Positions 43,443 to 52,363 of a stretch of DNA of 64,000 bases are shown one piece after another. Positions within the stretch are counted from its first letter, which is position 1, and each line of letters begins with the position of its first letter. This DNA is from JAGTVG01 sp964543195 (GTDB lineage: Bacteria > Bacteroidota > Bacteroidia > Cytophagales > Cyclobacteriaceae). The stretch covers positions 1 through 64,000 of the forward strand of contig CAZIXF010000019.1 of assembly GCA_964543195.1 (NCBI GenBank), given 5' to 3'. The position numbers and the translations under genes are program-made. The notes under the pieces were generated by a model that worked only from the letters and a program-made list of their open reading frames with translations, had not been told where the DNA came from and searched no databases.

Positions 43443-43928
43443 ATGATGAATGGAAAATATCTTCTTTTAGGCAGTAATCTGGGTGACCGTCTGGCTAATA
43501 TTTCCAGTGCCAGAACCGGGATCGCCGGAAGAATAGGCCGGATAATTTCTTCCTCATCCATTTACGAAACCAAAGCATGGGGTTATCAGAACCAGCCGGA
43601 TTTTCTTAACCAGGTAGTCGGGGTGGAAACCGGCATGGAGCCCGAAGAGATCCTGGGCAGGATAAACGATATTGAAAATGAACTGGGCAGAAAAAGGTAT
43701 GCTAGATGGCGGGAAAGAATGATCGATATCGACCTCTTATATTATGACGACAAGGTCATCAACACACCAGACCTGCACATACCCCATCCGGAGATCCCGA
43801 ACCGGAGATTCACCCTGATACCGCTTTGTGAAATTGCCGCGGAAGAGATTCATCCGGTATTAAAAAAAACACAACTTGAGTTACTGGATGAAACAGAGGA
43901 TGATTTGCAGGTAAAAAAAATAAGTTAA
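43443..43928 (+). CDS. folK: 6-hydroxymethyl-7,8-dihydropterin pyrophosphokinase
   Basis: 161 residues, the normal HPPK length. It transfers pyrophosphate from ATP to the pterin in folate synthesis. LLLGSNLGDR (7-16), ETKAWGYQNQPDFLNQVVG (substrate loops) and the signature RWRERMIDIDLLYYD with the metal-binding Asp pair are present, followed by PHPEIPNRRFTLIPL. The 3' end overlaps that of fabD by four bases on the opposite strand. No other folate genes are adjacent. Confidence 0.94.
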   Translation: MMNGKYLLLGSNLGDRLANISSARTGIAGRIGRIISSSSIYETKAWGYQNQPDFLNQVVGVETGMEPEEILGRINDIENELGRKRYARWRERMIDIDLLYYDDKVINTPDLHIPHPEIPNRRFTLIPLCEIAAEEIHPVLKKTQLELLDETEDDLQVKKIS

Positions 43929-44806
43929 ATTAAGCTCAGGCTGCTGACTTCAACCTGCGGATCTATCTTTTTTACAAGACCCTGAAGAACCTTTCCCGGT
44001 CCACATTCAATGAATTTACTGGCTCCTTCTGCAATCATATTATTTACCGATTGGGTCCATTTTACCGGAGCCGTTAATTGATGATTCAGGTTCTTTTTTA
44101 TTTCCTCTACATCGGTATGAGGCCTGGAAGTGTAATTCTGGTAAATGGGGCATTCCGGATCATTGAATTGCGTGTTAAGAATGGCTTCTTCCAGCTCTTC
44201 CCTGGCAGGTTCCATTAAAGGTGAATGAAAGGCGCCCCCCACCTGTAAGGGCATGGCTCTCTTCGCTCCGGCTTCCTTCATCTTTTCACAGGCGATAGCA
44301 ATTCCATCCTTGGATCCGGAGATCACCAGTTGACCGGGACAATTATAATTGGCGGGTACCACCTCCTCATCCAGTGCGTCACATATGGCAATTACTTTCT
44401 GATCTTCGAGGCCTATTACTGCCGCCATGGTAGAAGGATTAAGGTCACATGCTTTCTGCATGGCATCGGCCCGCTTGGTCACAAGGTTAAGCCCATCCTC
44501 AAAACTAAGTACCTTATTGGCTACCAGGGCGGAAAATTCACCAAGTGAATGACCAGCCACCATATCCGGCCTGAAATCCTCTGATACCAAAGCAAGGATG
44601 ACCGAATGCAGGAATATGGCCGGTTGTGTCACATTGGTCTGCTTTAATTCCTCCGCTGATCCTTCGAACATAATATCAGTAATGCGGAATCCAAGCATTT
44701 GATTGGCCGACTCGAACAGAATCTTGGCCTTCTCGGAGTTTTCATACAGATCTTTTCCCATGCCTGGGAACTGGGAGCCTTGTCCTGGGAAAATATATGC
44801 TCTCAT
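43925..44806 (-). CDS. fabD: Malonyl-CoA:ACP transacylase
   Basis: 293 residues from ATG 44804-44806. An in-frame start nine codons further upstream (44833) falls within the promoter box at 44831-44838 and is rejected. FabD loads malonate onto acyl carrier protein for fatty-acid synthesis. GQGSQ (8-12), the nucleophile Ser87 in VAGHSLGEFSALVA and the active-site His in GGAFHSPLM are present. It is monocistronic here, with folK converging from the other side. Confidence 0.94.
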   Translation of the reverse strand: MRAYIFPGQGSQFPGMGKDLYENSEKAKILFESANQMLGFRITDIMFEGSAEELKQTNVTQPAIFLHSVILALVSEDFRPDMVAGHSLGEFSALVANKVLSFEDGLNLVTKRADAMQKACDLNPSTMAAVIGLEDQKVIAICDALDEEVVPANYNCPGQLVISGSKDGIAIACEKMKEAGAKRAMPLQVGGAFHSPLMEPAREELEEAILNTQFNDPECPIYQNYTSRPHTDVEEIKKNLNHQLTAPVKWTQSVNNMIAEGASKFIECGPGKVLQGLVKKIDPQVEVSSLSLI

Positions 44807-44830
44807 ATCACTAATTTTCGAATGAGATAG

Positions 44831-44859
44831 CAAAGCTAAATATTAAAATAAAAAAACAA
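44831..44859 (-). promoter_or_regulatory. fabD promoter (-7 and -33 boxes)
   Basis: On the minus strand TAGCTTTG (44831-44838) matches TAnnTTTG, and TTG (44857-44859) lies 18 bases upstream, close to the Bacteroidota -33 spacing. Transcription would begin around 44825, about 20 bases before the ATG at 44806. This decides the fabD start. Confidence 0.65.
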
Positions 44860-45055
44860 TGATTTTATATAATTTTCTCACCCTTAAAAAAGCAATTGTT
44901 AATTATTTAAAAATTCAATTGTATTATTTGTAGATTTTTTATTCAGGGTAAAGGATTGTTTAGGGGGATCCGATGCCCATTTGATTCTATTCAGCATTAA
45001 TAAACAGGTTTATGCCGCTTATACCTTATATTATGCATAAATACCGCTCATTGAA

Positions 45056-47902
45056 TTATCGAAGAATCTGAACCCAGCCTTTTATACTGCTGAATCTTTT
45101 TTCAGGGTCAATGGCGTCAAATAACACCTCAGCTTCAAAATAATAGACACCGGTATTTACGACTGCACCATCACTGCTCCTGCCATCCCAGTTGATAAGA
45201 ATGCTGTTTTCACCTTCACTTGTACCGGAATAGATCACCTTCCCCCATCGGTTAAAGATTCTTATCGATATGGACTCAACAAATCTCGGACATTTATCAA
45301 ACGGAAAATCGTAAGCCCTGAATGTATCGTTATATCCATCGTTATTCGGGGTAAAAACATTGGGTAATTCATAATACGGACAATTGTCAAACTGGATCAC
45401 ATTGGTAAATTCACTCACATTGGCTGATCGGTCCACGGCACGGACTTTATAGCAACCCTTGAATGAAGTGAGATTCTCATGCCTGAAGGTATTCACTCCT
45501 GCATTTACCTGGCCCACACGCTGAAATCCTTCCTCCGAACAATCTTCCGAAAACCAGATCTCATAGAACACCACATCCTTATTACATTCATTGTCAAGAT
45601 CGAGAGGTTGCCACGAAAATTCATGAAAATAGCTATCGAAATTGCAGGGTTTATCGCTTACGAAGCTGTCACAGTCCATGTCCGTTTCGAGACTGTTTAT
45701 AAACTCATCACTAACACAGGGAGCGATGGTATCATTCGGCTGAGCACATAGGATCTGTGAATCATTGAGCAAAGGCTCGATCACTTTCGGATTACCGTAC
45801 GATCCCCTGGTGGTCACGTAATAACAATATAATGTGTTTTCATCGAGCTTAACTCCGTTTACCTGGCCCGAATCGAGATAGGTAAAGCCGTTCAGGTTCA
45901 CGTCCGTACTATCCATCAAAACCAGCAACGACTCATCCGAGGGATCGAGATGATCCCTGTAAATATAATGGTAGGGATAATCCTGCGTATTATTCGACCA
46001 GGGAACGATTGCCTCCCAGTTCAGCTCCATGGTACTTATTCCTGTAATCGAACTTAGTTTGACTGAAGAGGCTACTGCCGAGGTATCCACGATCTCCCCA
46101 TTTGCATCGTATGCTATAATGCGATAACTGTGATCGCCGAATTCAGTATCCAGCCCGGTATCGGTATATAATGTATCTGATACGACCACAAAATCGGTAA
46201 AGGGCCCCGACCCGTCCATTTCGTCAAAATGATAGACCGAATAAGTATAAGGCGGCGGAAAGATGGCCGGATCTACTTCAAAGGGCGAATACCATTGCAG
46301 ATCGATGGCACCGTTTGCCGGATCGGTTTCCGATACACTCACTTTCGTAATCACCGGGCCAAAGCGTTCCTCATCTTCCTCGATGGTCACGCACACTTCT
46401 TCCGACACATAACTTTCCCCACCTGTCGGCAATTTATAGATGGCCACCAGCCGGTAACAATAAGTGGCACCATAAGCCAGTCCCTGACTTCCTCCACGGT
46501 CGAGATACCGGGTCTGCCCGATGGGCAGCGTAGTGATCAGCTCATATCCGGCATAGGGAGGCATTCCCGTCTCACAATTATCCGGTTCGAATTCATAGCT
46601 GTCCACCCGGCGCCAGACCTGCATTTCAGCGGCAAAATCATCACAGGCATAGGTGTCCCATTCAAGATTAATCCTTCTTCCCGGTTGCGTGGAGGCGGTT
46701 AAACCTTCGGGGGCGGGACCCACTACCTCGATTTCCCAGGTATCAAAGTCAACAAGCGAAGGTCCCTCAAGTCTTAATGGAAAATCACGAGCCTTAAAGG
46801 TAACCTGATAAGGTCTGGAACGGACATGTGAACAATTGGTCTGCCATTCAAAATCAATATTCGCTGGTGAGGGCTGGGGATTTACATTGTCGTCCGGCAA
46901 AGGTGAATAAATTGCCGGAGAGGACATCAATTCAAACGGACCCCCGAAACCTTCAATAATGATGGGATGACCATCGGGATCCTGGGCAGTGATCACTTCT
47001 TCAAGCAACGTGCCCGCCTCAATACAGGTATCCTCCGGTATGATCAGTTCCGGTCTTTCATTTTCACATTCCTCGATAATGATCTGCATGTCCCTCGTCA
47101 CATAGCCCAGTGATATCCATTCATCACTTTCCGGGATATATCTCCATTCCCTGATTGTAAATGCAATATTATATTCATCCTCAGTACCGGGTGCATCCCA
47201 TATCAGGTCGCCGGTAACCGGGTCAAGTGTATAAGTGGGAGGCCCGGTCATTTCTTCATTCATGGTCTGTGGATTTACAGCCAGATCGTAAATATGGGGT
47301 AAGCGAAAATTGGCTACCGGCACATCACGGTCCTGCTTGTTCACCACGATGTCGTAAGAAAGACTGTCACCATCCACATCCCAGCCACCTGCGTTATGAA
47401 AGAAAGTTTTCCCAACACAACCCATGTCCAAAGGGGGATTAAGCAAAACAGGCGTATTATTGCATCCGAAAAAGGGATCGATTACGATCACGGTCTCAAT
47501 ATAGAAGGGCGTATTTACGGAATTGTCCATATTGGCAATACTGGCATTCCGGTTAAATTCCCTGTAACTGATCTTATAGGTGCCCGGACCCGGAAAGGTA
47601 TGGGTAGTAAAAAAGATATTCAACGCAACCTCGTCGCCAAGATCCTGGAATATTTCAGGATTCCCGGCATCGAAAGTCTGTATCTCCGATCCGTCGCCAA
47701 AGTCCATTTCACCTCCCCCAAATACAACCGTAGACCCGGTATCGGTATATCCTATCAGCGAGATCCGGTATGTATTCGACTGACAATCAATTAATTCAGC
47801 AAGGATCTCGCCGGCACGGATATGTGTGGCAAAGGACCTGACCACTCCGGCAAAAAGGATCACTAGCACCCCGACAATAAATTTAATCCTCATTATCAAC
47901 AT
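45056..47902 (-). CDS. Large secreted protein with type IX secretion C-terminal domain
   Basis: 948 residues. Signal peptide IKFIVGVLVILFAGVVRSFA, then beta-sandwich modules: a PKD-like start (FGDGSEIQTFDAG, FPGPGTYKISYREFN), fibronectin-III-like repeats in the middle (LEWDTYACDDFAAEMQVWR, YHYIYRDHLDPSDES), and from about residue 850 the gliding-motility-associated C-terminal domain (LPNVFTPNNDGYNDTF, SIRIFNRWGKVIYSG, NTGVYYFEAEV). This B-type domain sends proteins through the type IX system to the cell surface. The protein is probably an adhesin or structural surface protein. No PorSS components are in the window. Confidence 0.9.
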   Translation of the reverse strand: MLIMRIKFIVGVLVILFAGVVRSFATHIRAGEILAELIDCQSNTYRISLIGYTDTGSTVVFGGGEMDFGDGSEIQTFDAGNPEIFQDLGDEVALNIFFTTHTFPGPGTYKISYREFNRNASIANMDNSVNTPFYIETVIVIDPFFGCNNTPVLLNPPLDMGCVGKTFFHNAGGWDVDGDSLSYDIVVNKQDRDVPVANFRLPHIYDLAVNPQTMNEEMTGPPTYTLDPVTGDLIWDAPGTEDEYNIAFTIREWRYIPESDEWISLGYVTRDMQIIIEECENERPELIIPEDTCIEAGTLLEEVITAQDPDGHPIIIEGFGGPFELMSSPAIYSPLPDDNVNPQPSPANIDFEWQTNCSHVRSRPYQVTFKARDFPLRLEGPSLVDFDTWEIEVVGPAPEGLTASTQPGRRINLEWDTYACDDFAAEMQVWRRVDSYEFEPDNCETGMPPYAGYELITTLPIGQTRYLDRGGSQGLAYGATYCYRLVAIYKLPTGGESYVSEEVCVTIEEDEERFGPVITKVSVSETDPANGAIDLQWYSPFEVDPAIFPPPYTYSVYHFDEMDGSGPFTDFVVVSDTLYTDTGLDTEFGDHSYRIIAYDANGEIVDTSAVASSVKLSSITGISTMELNWEAIVPWSNNTQDYPYHYIYRDHLDPSDESLLVLMDSTDVNLNGFTYLDSGQVNGVKLDENTLYCYYVTTRGSYGNPKVIEPLLNDSQILCAQPNDTIAPCVSDEFINSLETDMDCDSFVSDKPCNFDSYFHEFSWQPLDLDNECNKDVVFYEIWFSEDCSEEGFQRVGQVNAGVNTFRHENLTSFKGCYKVRAVDRSANVSEFTNVIQFDNCPYYELPNVFTPNNDGYNDTFRAYDFPFDKCPRFVESISIRIFNRWGKVIYSGTSEGENSILINWDGRSSDGAVVNTGVYYFEAEVLFDAIDPEKRFSSIKGWVQILR

Positions 47903-48123
47903 TCCTTTGCCATTGTTTTATTTACAACGCATAATATTTATAGACTAATATACAAACAAATAAAATTAACAATAAGTTAATCGGTTGATGAATCTCTTAT
48001 TCTGTTCTCTGCACTACAATTGATCATTGAATTAACAAGATGACCCGTTGTGTGAATAAAATAATTAAAAACTTCATTAAAGTTATCTATTTTTGATGTT
48101 CGGTCACAGACCGCGTTTACTTA

Positions 48124-48303
48124 GTGAAACCCTGGTGATTGGGTGCTTTCGTGGCTTTCGTGGCTTTTGTGGCTTTTGTGGCTTTTGTGGCTTTTGTGGC
48201 TAACATATAATGATTTAATGCCACAAGTCTCAAAGACACCAGGATACACCAGGAAAGAAAAATGACAAACCATTATTTATCAGTATGTTAAAAGAAAATG
48301 AGA
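48124..48303 (+). repeat. Dispersed intergenic repeat, copy B
   Basis: It begins GTGAAACCCTGGTGATTGGG, continues through the 9-bp minisatellite, then ACACCAGGAAAGAAAAATGA and ATGTTAAAAGAAAATGAG. The outer blocks align with the minus strand of 12640-12738 in the same order. Copy B is longer because of the tandem expansion in its centre. Confidence 0.6.
48145..48198 (+). repeat. 9-bp minisatellite, six units
   Basis: Six head-to-tail units: two GCTTTCGTG followed by four GCTTTTGTG. There are no spacers, so it is not a CRISPR array. It lies in non-coding DNA about 220 bases upstream of sdhC. Confidence 0.9.
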
Positions 48304-48346
48304 TGTATAATAATTTACACAACGAGTCAAGATGTTTAATTTCTTC

Positions 48347-48376
48347 TTGTAGTTCTTTAATACTCATATAACTTTG
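48347..48376 (+). promoter_or_regulatory. sdhCAB promoter
   Basis: TTG (48347-48349) is followed after 19 bases by TAACTTTG (48369-48376), matching the Bacteroidota TTTG-N19-TAnnTTTG pattern. The sdhC start codon is 44 bases downstream of the -7 box. Confidence 0.65.
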
Positions 48377-48420
48377 TATATGTTTAAAAAAAACAAAATT
48401 ATTTTTAAAACATATTTCCT

Positions 48421-49101
48421 ATGAGCTGGTTTACTCACACTTTTGGTAGTTCGATTGGCCGCAAACTTTTAATGTCGCTCACCGGAATTTTCCTGATCCT
48501 TTTCCTGGTGGTACATCTGGCGGGCAATCTGGCAATTTTCAAGGGAGATGGGGGGTTGGCCTTCAATGAATATTCCTATTTCATGACCCACAACACCTTG
48601 ATCAAGTTAATTTCCTATGTGCTTTATTTTTCCATCCTTCTGCATTCAATTGTAGCGCTCTGGTTATGGATCGCCAATAAAAAAGCCAGATCAATAGGTT
48701 ATAAAAAGTCCGGGGCCAATGAAAACAGTACCTGGGCATCGAGAAGCATGATGTTGCTGGGTTCGCTGGTGTTTGCCTTTATATTTATTCATATGAAGGA
48801 TTTCTGGTGGTACTATAAATTCGGGGGTTATGATTTCAGTATCGATGCCAATGGATATAAGGATCTTTACAGCCTGGTGATCGCAAAATTCCAGACCACT
48901 TTTACACTGGTTGCCTACCTCATAGGCCAGGTAGCGCTTTCCATACATCTCTGGCATGGGTTTCAAAGCGGTTTTCAAACGCTTGGGATCGAGCATTATC
49001 GTTACACCCCGGCCATTAAGGCCGTAGGCAAGGCCTTTGCCATTGTGGTGCCACTGGGTTTTGCCATCATGCCGGTATATGTATTTTTCTTTAATAGTTG
49101 A
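48421..49101 (+). CDS. sdhC: Succinate dehydrogenase/fumarate reductase cytochrome b subunit
   Basis: 226 residues with five membrane helices, as in the type-B (Wolinella/Bacillus-like) diheme cytochrome b558 subunit. The start FTHTFGSSIGRKLLMSLTGI is typical. Conserved histidines for heme binding occur in VVHLAGNL near residue 30, LLHSIVALW near 80, IHMKDFWWYY near 122 and IHLWHGFQSGF near 180. It passes electrons between quinone and SdhB. It is first in sdhCAB, 23 bases before sdhA. Confidence 0.93.
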   Translation: MSWFTHTFGSSIGRKLLMSLTGIFLILFLVVHLAGNLAIFKGDGGLAFNEYSYFMTHNTLIKLISYVLYFSILLHSIVALWLWIANKKARSIGYKKSGANENSTWASRSMMLLGSLVFAFIFIHMKDFWWYYKFGGYDFSIDANGYKDLYSLVIAKFQTTFTLVAYLIGQVALSIHLWHGFQSGFQTLGIEHYRYTPAIKAVGKAFAIVVPLGFAIMPVYVFFFNS

Positions 49102-49124
49102 AAATGATAATCTTATAATAAATT

Positions 49125-51059
49125 ATGGTTCTTGAATCAAACATACCTGACGGACCGCTTGCTGAAAAGTGGACGAATCATAAATTCAATCTGAAACTCG
49201 TTAATCCCGCTAACCGGAGAAAATACGACATCATTGTGGTGGGCACCGGGCTGGCCGGTGCCTCTGCCGCCGCCTCTTTCGGGGAACTGGGGTATAATGT
49301 GAAGGCTTTCTTTTACCAGGACAGTGCACGCCGGGCACATAGTATCGCCGCACAGGGTGGTATCAATGCCGCAAAAAACTATCCCAATGATAATGACAGT
49401 ATTTACCGGTTGTTTTACGATACGGTAAAAGGAGGAGATTACCGGTCGAGGGAAGCCAATGTCTACAGACTTGCTGAAGTCAGCAATAATATTATCGATC
49501 AATGTGTAGCCCAGGGCGTACCCTTTGCCCGGGAATATGGTGGTCTGCTTGATAACCGTTCGTTTGGCGGGGCTCAGGTAGCCAGAACCTTCTATGCACG
49601 GGGACAAACCGGCCAGCAGTTGCTCCTTGGTGCCTATTCCGCATTAAGCCGGCAGGTGGCCGCAGGAAAAGTAACACTCTTCAGGCGGACAGAAATGCTG
49701 GATGTGGTACTCGTGGATGGTAAAGCCCGTGGCATCGTAACACGGAATATGATCACCGGGAAAATAGAATCACACAGCGCCCATGTGGTGGTGCTCGCTA
49801 CGGGAGGATACGGTAATGTGTATTTCCTTTCCACCAATGCGATGGGATGTAACGGATCGGCCATCTGGAGGGCACATAAAAAAGGGGCATTATTTGCCAA
49901 TCCCTGCTTCACTCAGATCCATCCTACCTGCATTCCGGTGCATGGGGAGCAACAATCCAAACTGACCCTGATGTCCGAATCGCTGAGAAATGATGGCAGA
50001 GTATGGGTGCCCAAGGAAAAATCGGTAGCAGAAAAGATAAGAAAGGGTGAAATGAACGCCAATGATGTGGCTGAAGAAGACAGGGATTATTATCTCGAGC
50101 GTATTTATCCCTCTTTCGGTAACCTGGTGCCCCGGGATGTAGCCTCCAGAAACGCCAAAAACGTATGTGATGAGGGCCGGGGCGTGGGAGAAACCGGCCT
50201 GGCCGTATACCTCGATTTCAGGGATGCCATTAAAAGGGATGGAAAAGACGTGATCAAGGCTAAATACGGCAACCTCTTCCAGATGTACGAGAAAATCACT
50301 GCTGAAAATCCCTATGAAACACCCATGATGATCTATCCTGCCATCCATTATACCATGGGTGGGCTGTGGGTCGATTATAATCTGATGACTACCATACCGG
50401 GACTCTATGCTGCCGGGGAATGTAATTTCTCAGACCATGGAGCCAACCGGCTTGGGGCCAGTGCGTTAATGCAGGGACTGGCTGACGGCTATTTTATACT
50501 CCCCTATACGGTGGCCGATTACCTGGCCGAAATGCCCTATGATAAAGTCCCGGTCGATCATGAGGAGTTCAAAAAATCGGAAAAGGAAGTAAAGGAAAGG
50601 ATCGGCAAACTGCTTAACCTGAAAGGCACCAGGACGGTAGATGAATTTCATAAGCAACTGGGGCATATTATGTGGGAAAAATGCGGTATGTCCAGGAATG
50701 AAGATGGGCTTAATGAAGCTAAAAAGGAAATAGTGGAGCTTCGCGACGAATACTGGAAAAATGTGAAGGTTGTGGGCGTTAATGAAGAACTGAACCAGAC
50801 ACTCGAAAAAGCCATGCGGGTAGCCGATTTTATGGAACTGGCCGAACTGATGGTAGATGATGCCCTCGATAGGGAAGAATCCTGCGGAGGACACTTCAGG
50901 GATGAAAGCCAGACGGAAGAAGGCGAAGCGAAACGTGATGATGAGAACTATAAGTATGTGGCAGCCTGGGAATTTGACGGGGAGAGCAAGCCCGAAAAGC
51001 TGCATAAAGAACAACTTGATTTTGAATATGTTAAACTGACACAAAGAAGCTATAAATAA
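49125..51059 (+). CDS. sdhA: Succinate dehydrogenase/fumarate reductase flavoprotein subunit
   Basis: 644 residues. FAD-binding VVGTGLAGASAAASFGELG (38-56), the covalent FAD-attachment histidine His72 in RRAHSIAAQGGINAAKN, and the substrate-site blocks HPTCIP and HYTMGGLWVDYN are in place. It catalyses succinate/fumarate interconversion; with a type-B cytochrome and menaquinone, either direction is possible. The stop TAA shares its last base with the start of sdhB. Confidence 0.95.
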   Translation: MVLESNIPDGPLAEKWTNHKFNLKLVNPANRRKYDIIVVGTGLAGASAAASFGELGYNVKAFFYQDSARRAHSIAAQGGINAAKNYPNDNDSIYRLFYDTVKGGDYRSREANVYRLAEVSNNIIDQCVAQGVPFAREYGGLLDNRSFGGAQVARTFYARGQTGQQLLLGAYSALSRQVAAGKVTLFRRTEMLDVVLVDGKARGIVTRNMITGKIESHSAHVVVLATGGYGNVYFLSTNAMGCNGSAIWRAHKKGALFANPCFTQIHPTCIPVHGEQQSKLTLMSESLRNDGRVWVPKEKSVAEKIRKGEMNANDVAEEDRDYYLERIYPSFGNLVPRDVASRNAKNVCDEGRGVGETGLAVYLDFRDAIKRDGKDVIKAKYGNLFQMYEKITAENPYETPMMIYPAIHYTMGGLWVDYNLMTTIPGLYAAGECNFSDHGANRLGASALMQGLADGYFILPYTVADYLAEMPYDKVPVDHEEFKKSEKEVKERIGKLLNLKGTRTVDEFHKQLGHIMWEKCGMSRNEDGLNEAKKEIVELRDEYWKNVKVVGVNEELNQTLEKAMRVADFMELAELMVDDALDREESCGGHFRDESQTEEGEAKRDDENYKYVAAWEFDGESKPEKLHKEQLDFEYVKLTQRSYK

Positions 51060-51814
51060 TGAAAAAAGGCAGAAGTTATACACTTAAGATATGGCGTCAG
51101 AAAAATGCCGATTCAAAAGGAGCATTCAAAACCTATAAAGTAGATGACATATCCCCGGATACATCATTTCTGGAAATGCTCGATATCCTGAACGAAGAAC
51201 TTGTCCGGAAGGATGAAGATCCGGTCCATTTTGACCACGACTGCCGGGAAGGTATCTGCGGACAGTGCAGCCTTTTTATCAATGGAAGGCCACATGGGCC
51301 TGAAGAAGAAATCACCGTATGCCAGGTGCATATGCGCATTTTCCAGGATGGATCAACCATTACCATTGAACCCTGGCGTGCCAAGGCTTTCCCTGTGGTA
51401 AAAGACCTGGTGGTCGACCGGAGTGCTTTTGACCGGATCATCCAGGCGGGCGGATTCATATCAGTCAATACCGGAGCTCCCCAGGATGCCAATGCGATTC
51501 CCGTACCTAAAAAAGATGCTGAACTGGCCATGGATGCGGCATCCTGTATCGGATGCGGTGCCTGCGTGGCCGCCTGTAAAAATGCCTCTGCCATGCTTTT
51601 TGTGGCTGCCAAGGTATCGCAGCTGGCCCTGCTGCCCCAGGGAAAGGTCGAACGGAAAGAAAGAGCCAAAAAGATGCTGGCCCAGATGGACAAGGAAGGA
51701 TTTGGCGCCTGTACCAATACCTATGCCTGTTCCGTGGAATGCCCCAAAGCGATTGACTTCACCCATATAGCCAGGTTGAACAGGGAGTATCTATCTGCCA
51801 GATTTTCAACATAA
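51059..51814 (+). CDS. sdhB: Succinate dehydrogenase/fumarate reductase iron-sulfur subunit
   Basis: 251 residues. The [2Fe-2S] domain carries CREGICGQC near residue 61 and a fourth Cys in VCQVHM. The C-terminal domain carries CIGCGACVAACKNAS near 162 and CTNTYACSVECPKAI near 220 for the [4Fe-4S] and [3Fe-4S] clusters. It links the flavoprotein to the cytochrome b subunit. Its ATG overlaps the sdhA stop by one base, and no gene of the same unit follows. Confidence 0.95.
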   Translation: MKKGRSYTLKIWRQKNADSKGAFKTYKVDDISPDTSFLEMLDILNEELVRKDEDPVHFDHDCREGICGQCSLFINGRPHGPEEEITVCQVHMRIFQDGSTITIEPWRAKAFPVVKDLVVDRSAFDRIIQAGGFISVNTGAPQDANAIPVPKKDAELAMDAASCIGCGACVAACKNASAMLFVAAKVSQLALLPQGKVERKERAKKMLAQMDKEGFGACTNTYACSVECPKAIDFTHIARLNREYLSARFST

Positions 51815-51901
51815 TATATAATTTATACCGATTTCTTACAGAAGTATTTATATACAATTTTTTAATTGGTGATGGCTTTTTAATCCTGTTTTTTCGCTGC
51901 T

Positions 51902-52339
51902 ATGGAACTAGTAGTGGTAACAGCATATGAAAACGCCTCGACCTTATTGATCAATAAGATCGTGAATTTCGTGTATCGTAACCAGGTAGGCACGCGAGAT
52001 AATCTGGATTCCATCTTTAAATCAGTAGATTACGCACTAAGCCCCTTTAAATATCAGGGTGGTTTCATCCTGATCGCCCAGCATCAGAATAATCTAACCG
52101 GTGCTGTGGTGATCAACCGGACCAACATGGAAGGTTATAATCCCAGGAACCTGATGACCTACCTGGCGATCGATTCCCTGAATACGGTGAAAGGATTGGA
52201 TAAAAAACTGCTGAATAAGGCCATCGAGATCACGATGGGGGACCTGGCCTGCCATATTTCAATAGACAGCCCCATGATCGGATTATTCGAAGAAGTAGGA
52301 TTTGAGAAGAATTATTTTGAATTGCGAATGAAAAAGTGA
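51902..52339 (+). CDS. GNAT-like acetyltransferase domain protein
   Basis: 145 residues, single domain. The central strand pair FKYQGGFILIAQHQN and LTGAVVINRTNMEGY and the helix LDKKLLNKAIEITMGDL follow the GNAT fold, ending with PMIGLFEEVGFEKNYFELRM. The classic acetyl-CoA pyrophosphate loop (R/Q-x-x-G-x-G/A) is not obvious, so catalytic competence is uncertain. It lies 87 bases after sdhB and 24 bases before the RNA methyltransferase gene, possibly co-transcribed with the latter. Confidence 0.6.
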   Translation: MELVVVTAYENASTLLINKIVNFVYRNQVGTRDNLDSIFKSVDYALSPFKYQGGFILIAQHQNNLTGAVVINRTNMEGYNPRNLMTYLAIDSLNTVKGLDKKLLNKAIEITMGDLACHISIDSPMIGLFEEVGFEKNYFELRMKK

Positions 52340-52363
52340 AAAATTGCTCTAAAAATTACGTAA

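Larger units (their letters stand above)
47903..48420. other. Intergenic region, 518 bases, with repeats and the sdh promoter
   Basis: It lies between the divergent surface-protein gene and sdhC. It holds a diverged dispersed repeat (48124-48303) with an embedded 9-bp minisatellite (48145-48198) and, at the right end, the sdhC promoter (48347-48376). An open frame starting MLKENEMYNNLHNES near 48286 stops after 28 codons; it is too short to call. Confidence 0.55.

Noticed and set aside
48145..48198. Tandem array considered as a CRISPR
   Set aside because: Units are 9 bases, contiguous and without spacers; no cas genes are in the window. The same reasoning excludes 58804-58914.
51133..51717. 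194-codon minus-strand frame opposite sdhB
   Set aside because: Shadow of sdhB, whose cysteine motifs fix the true frame.
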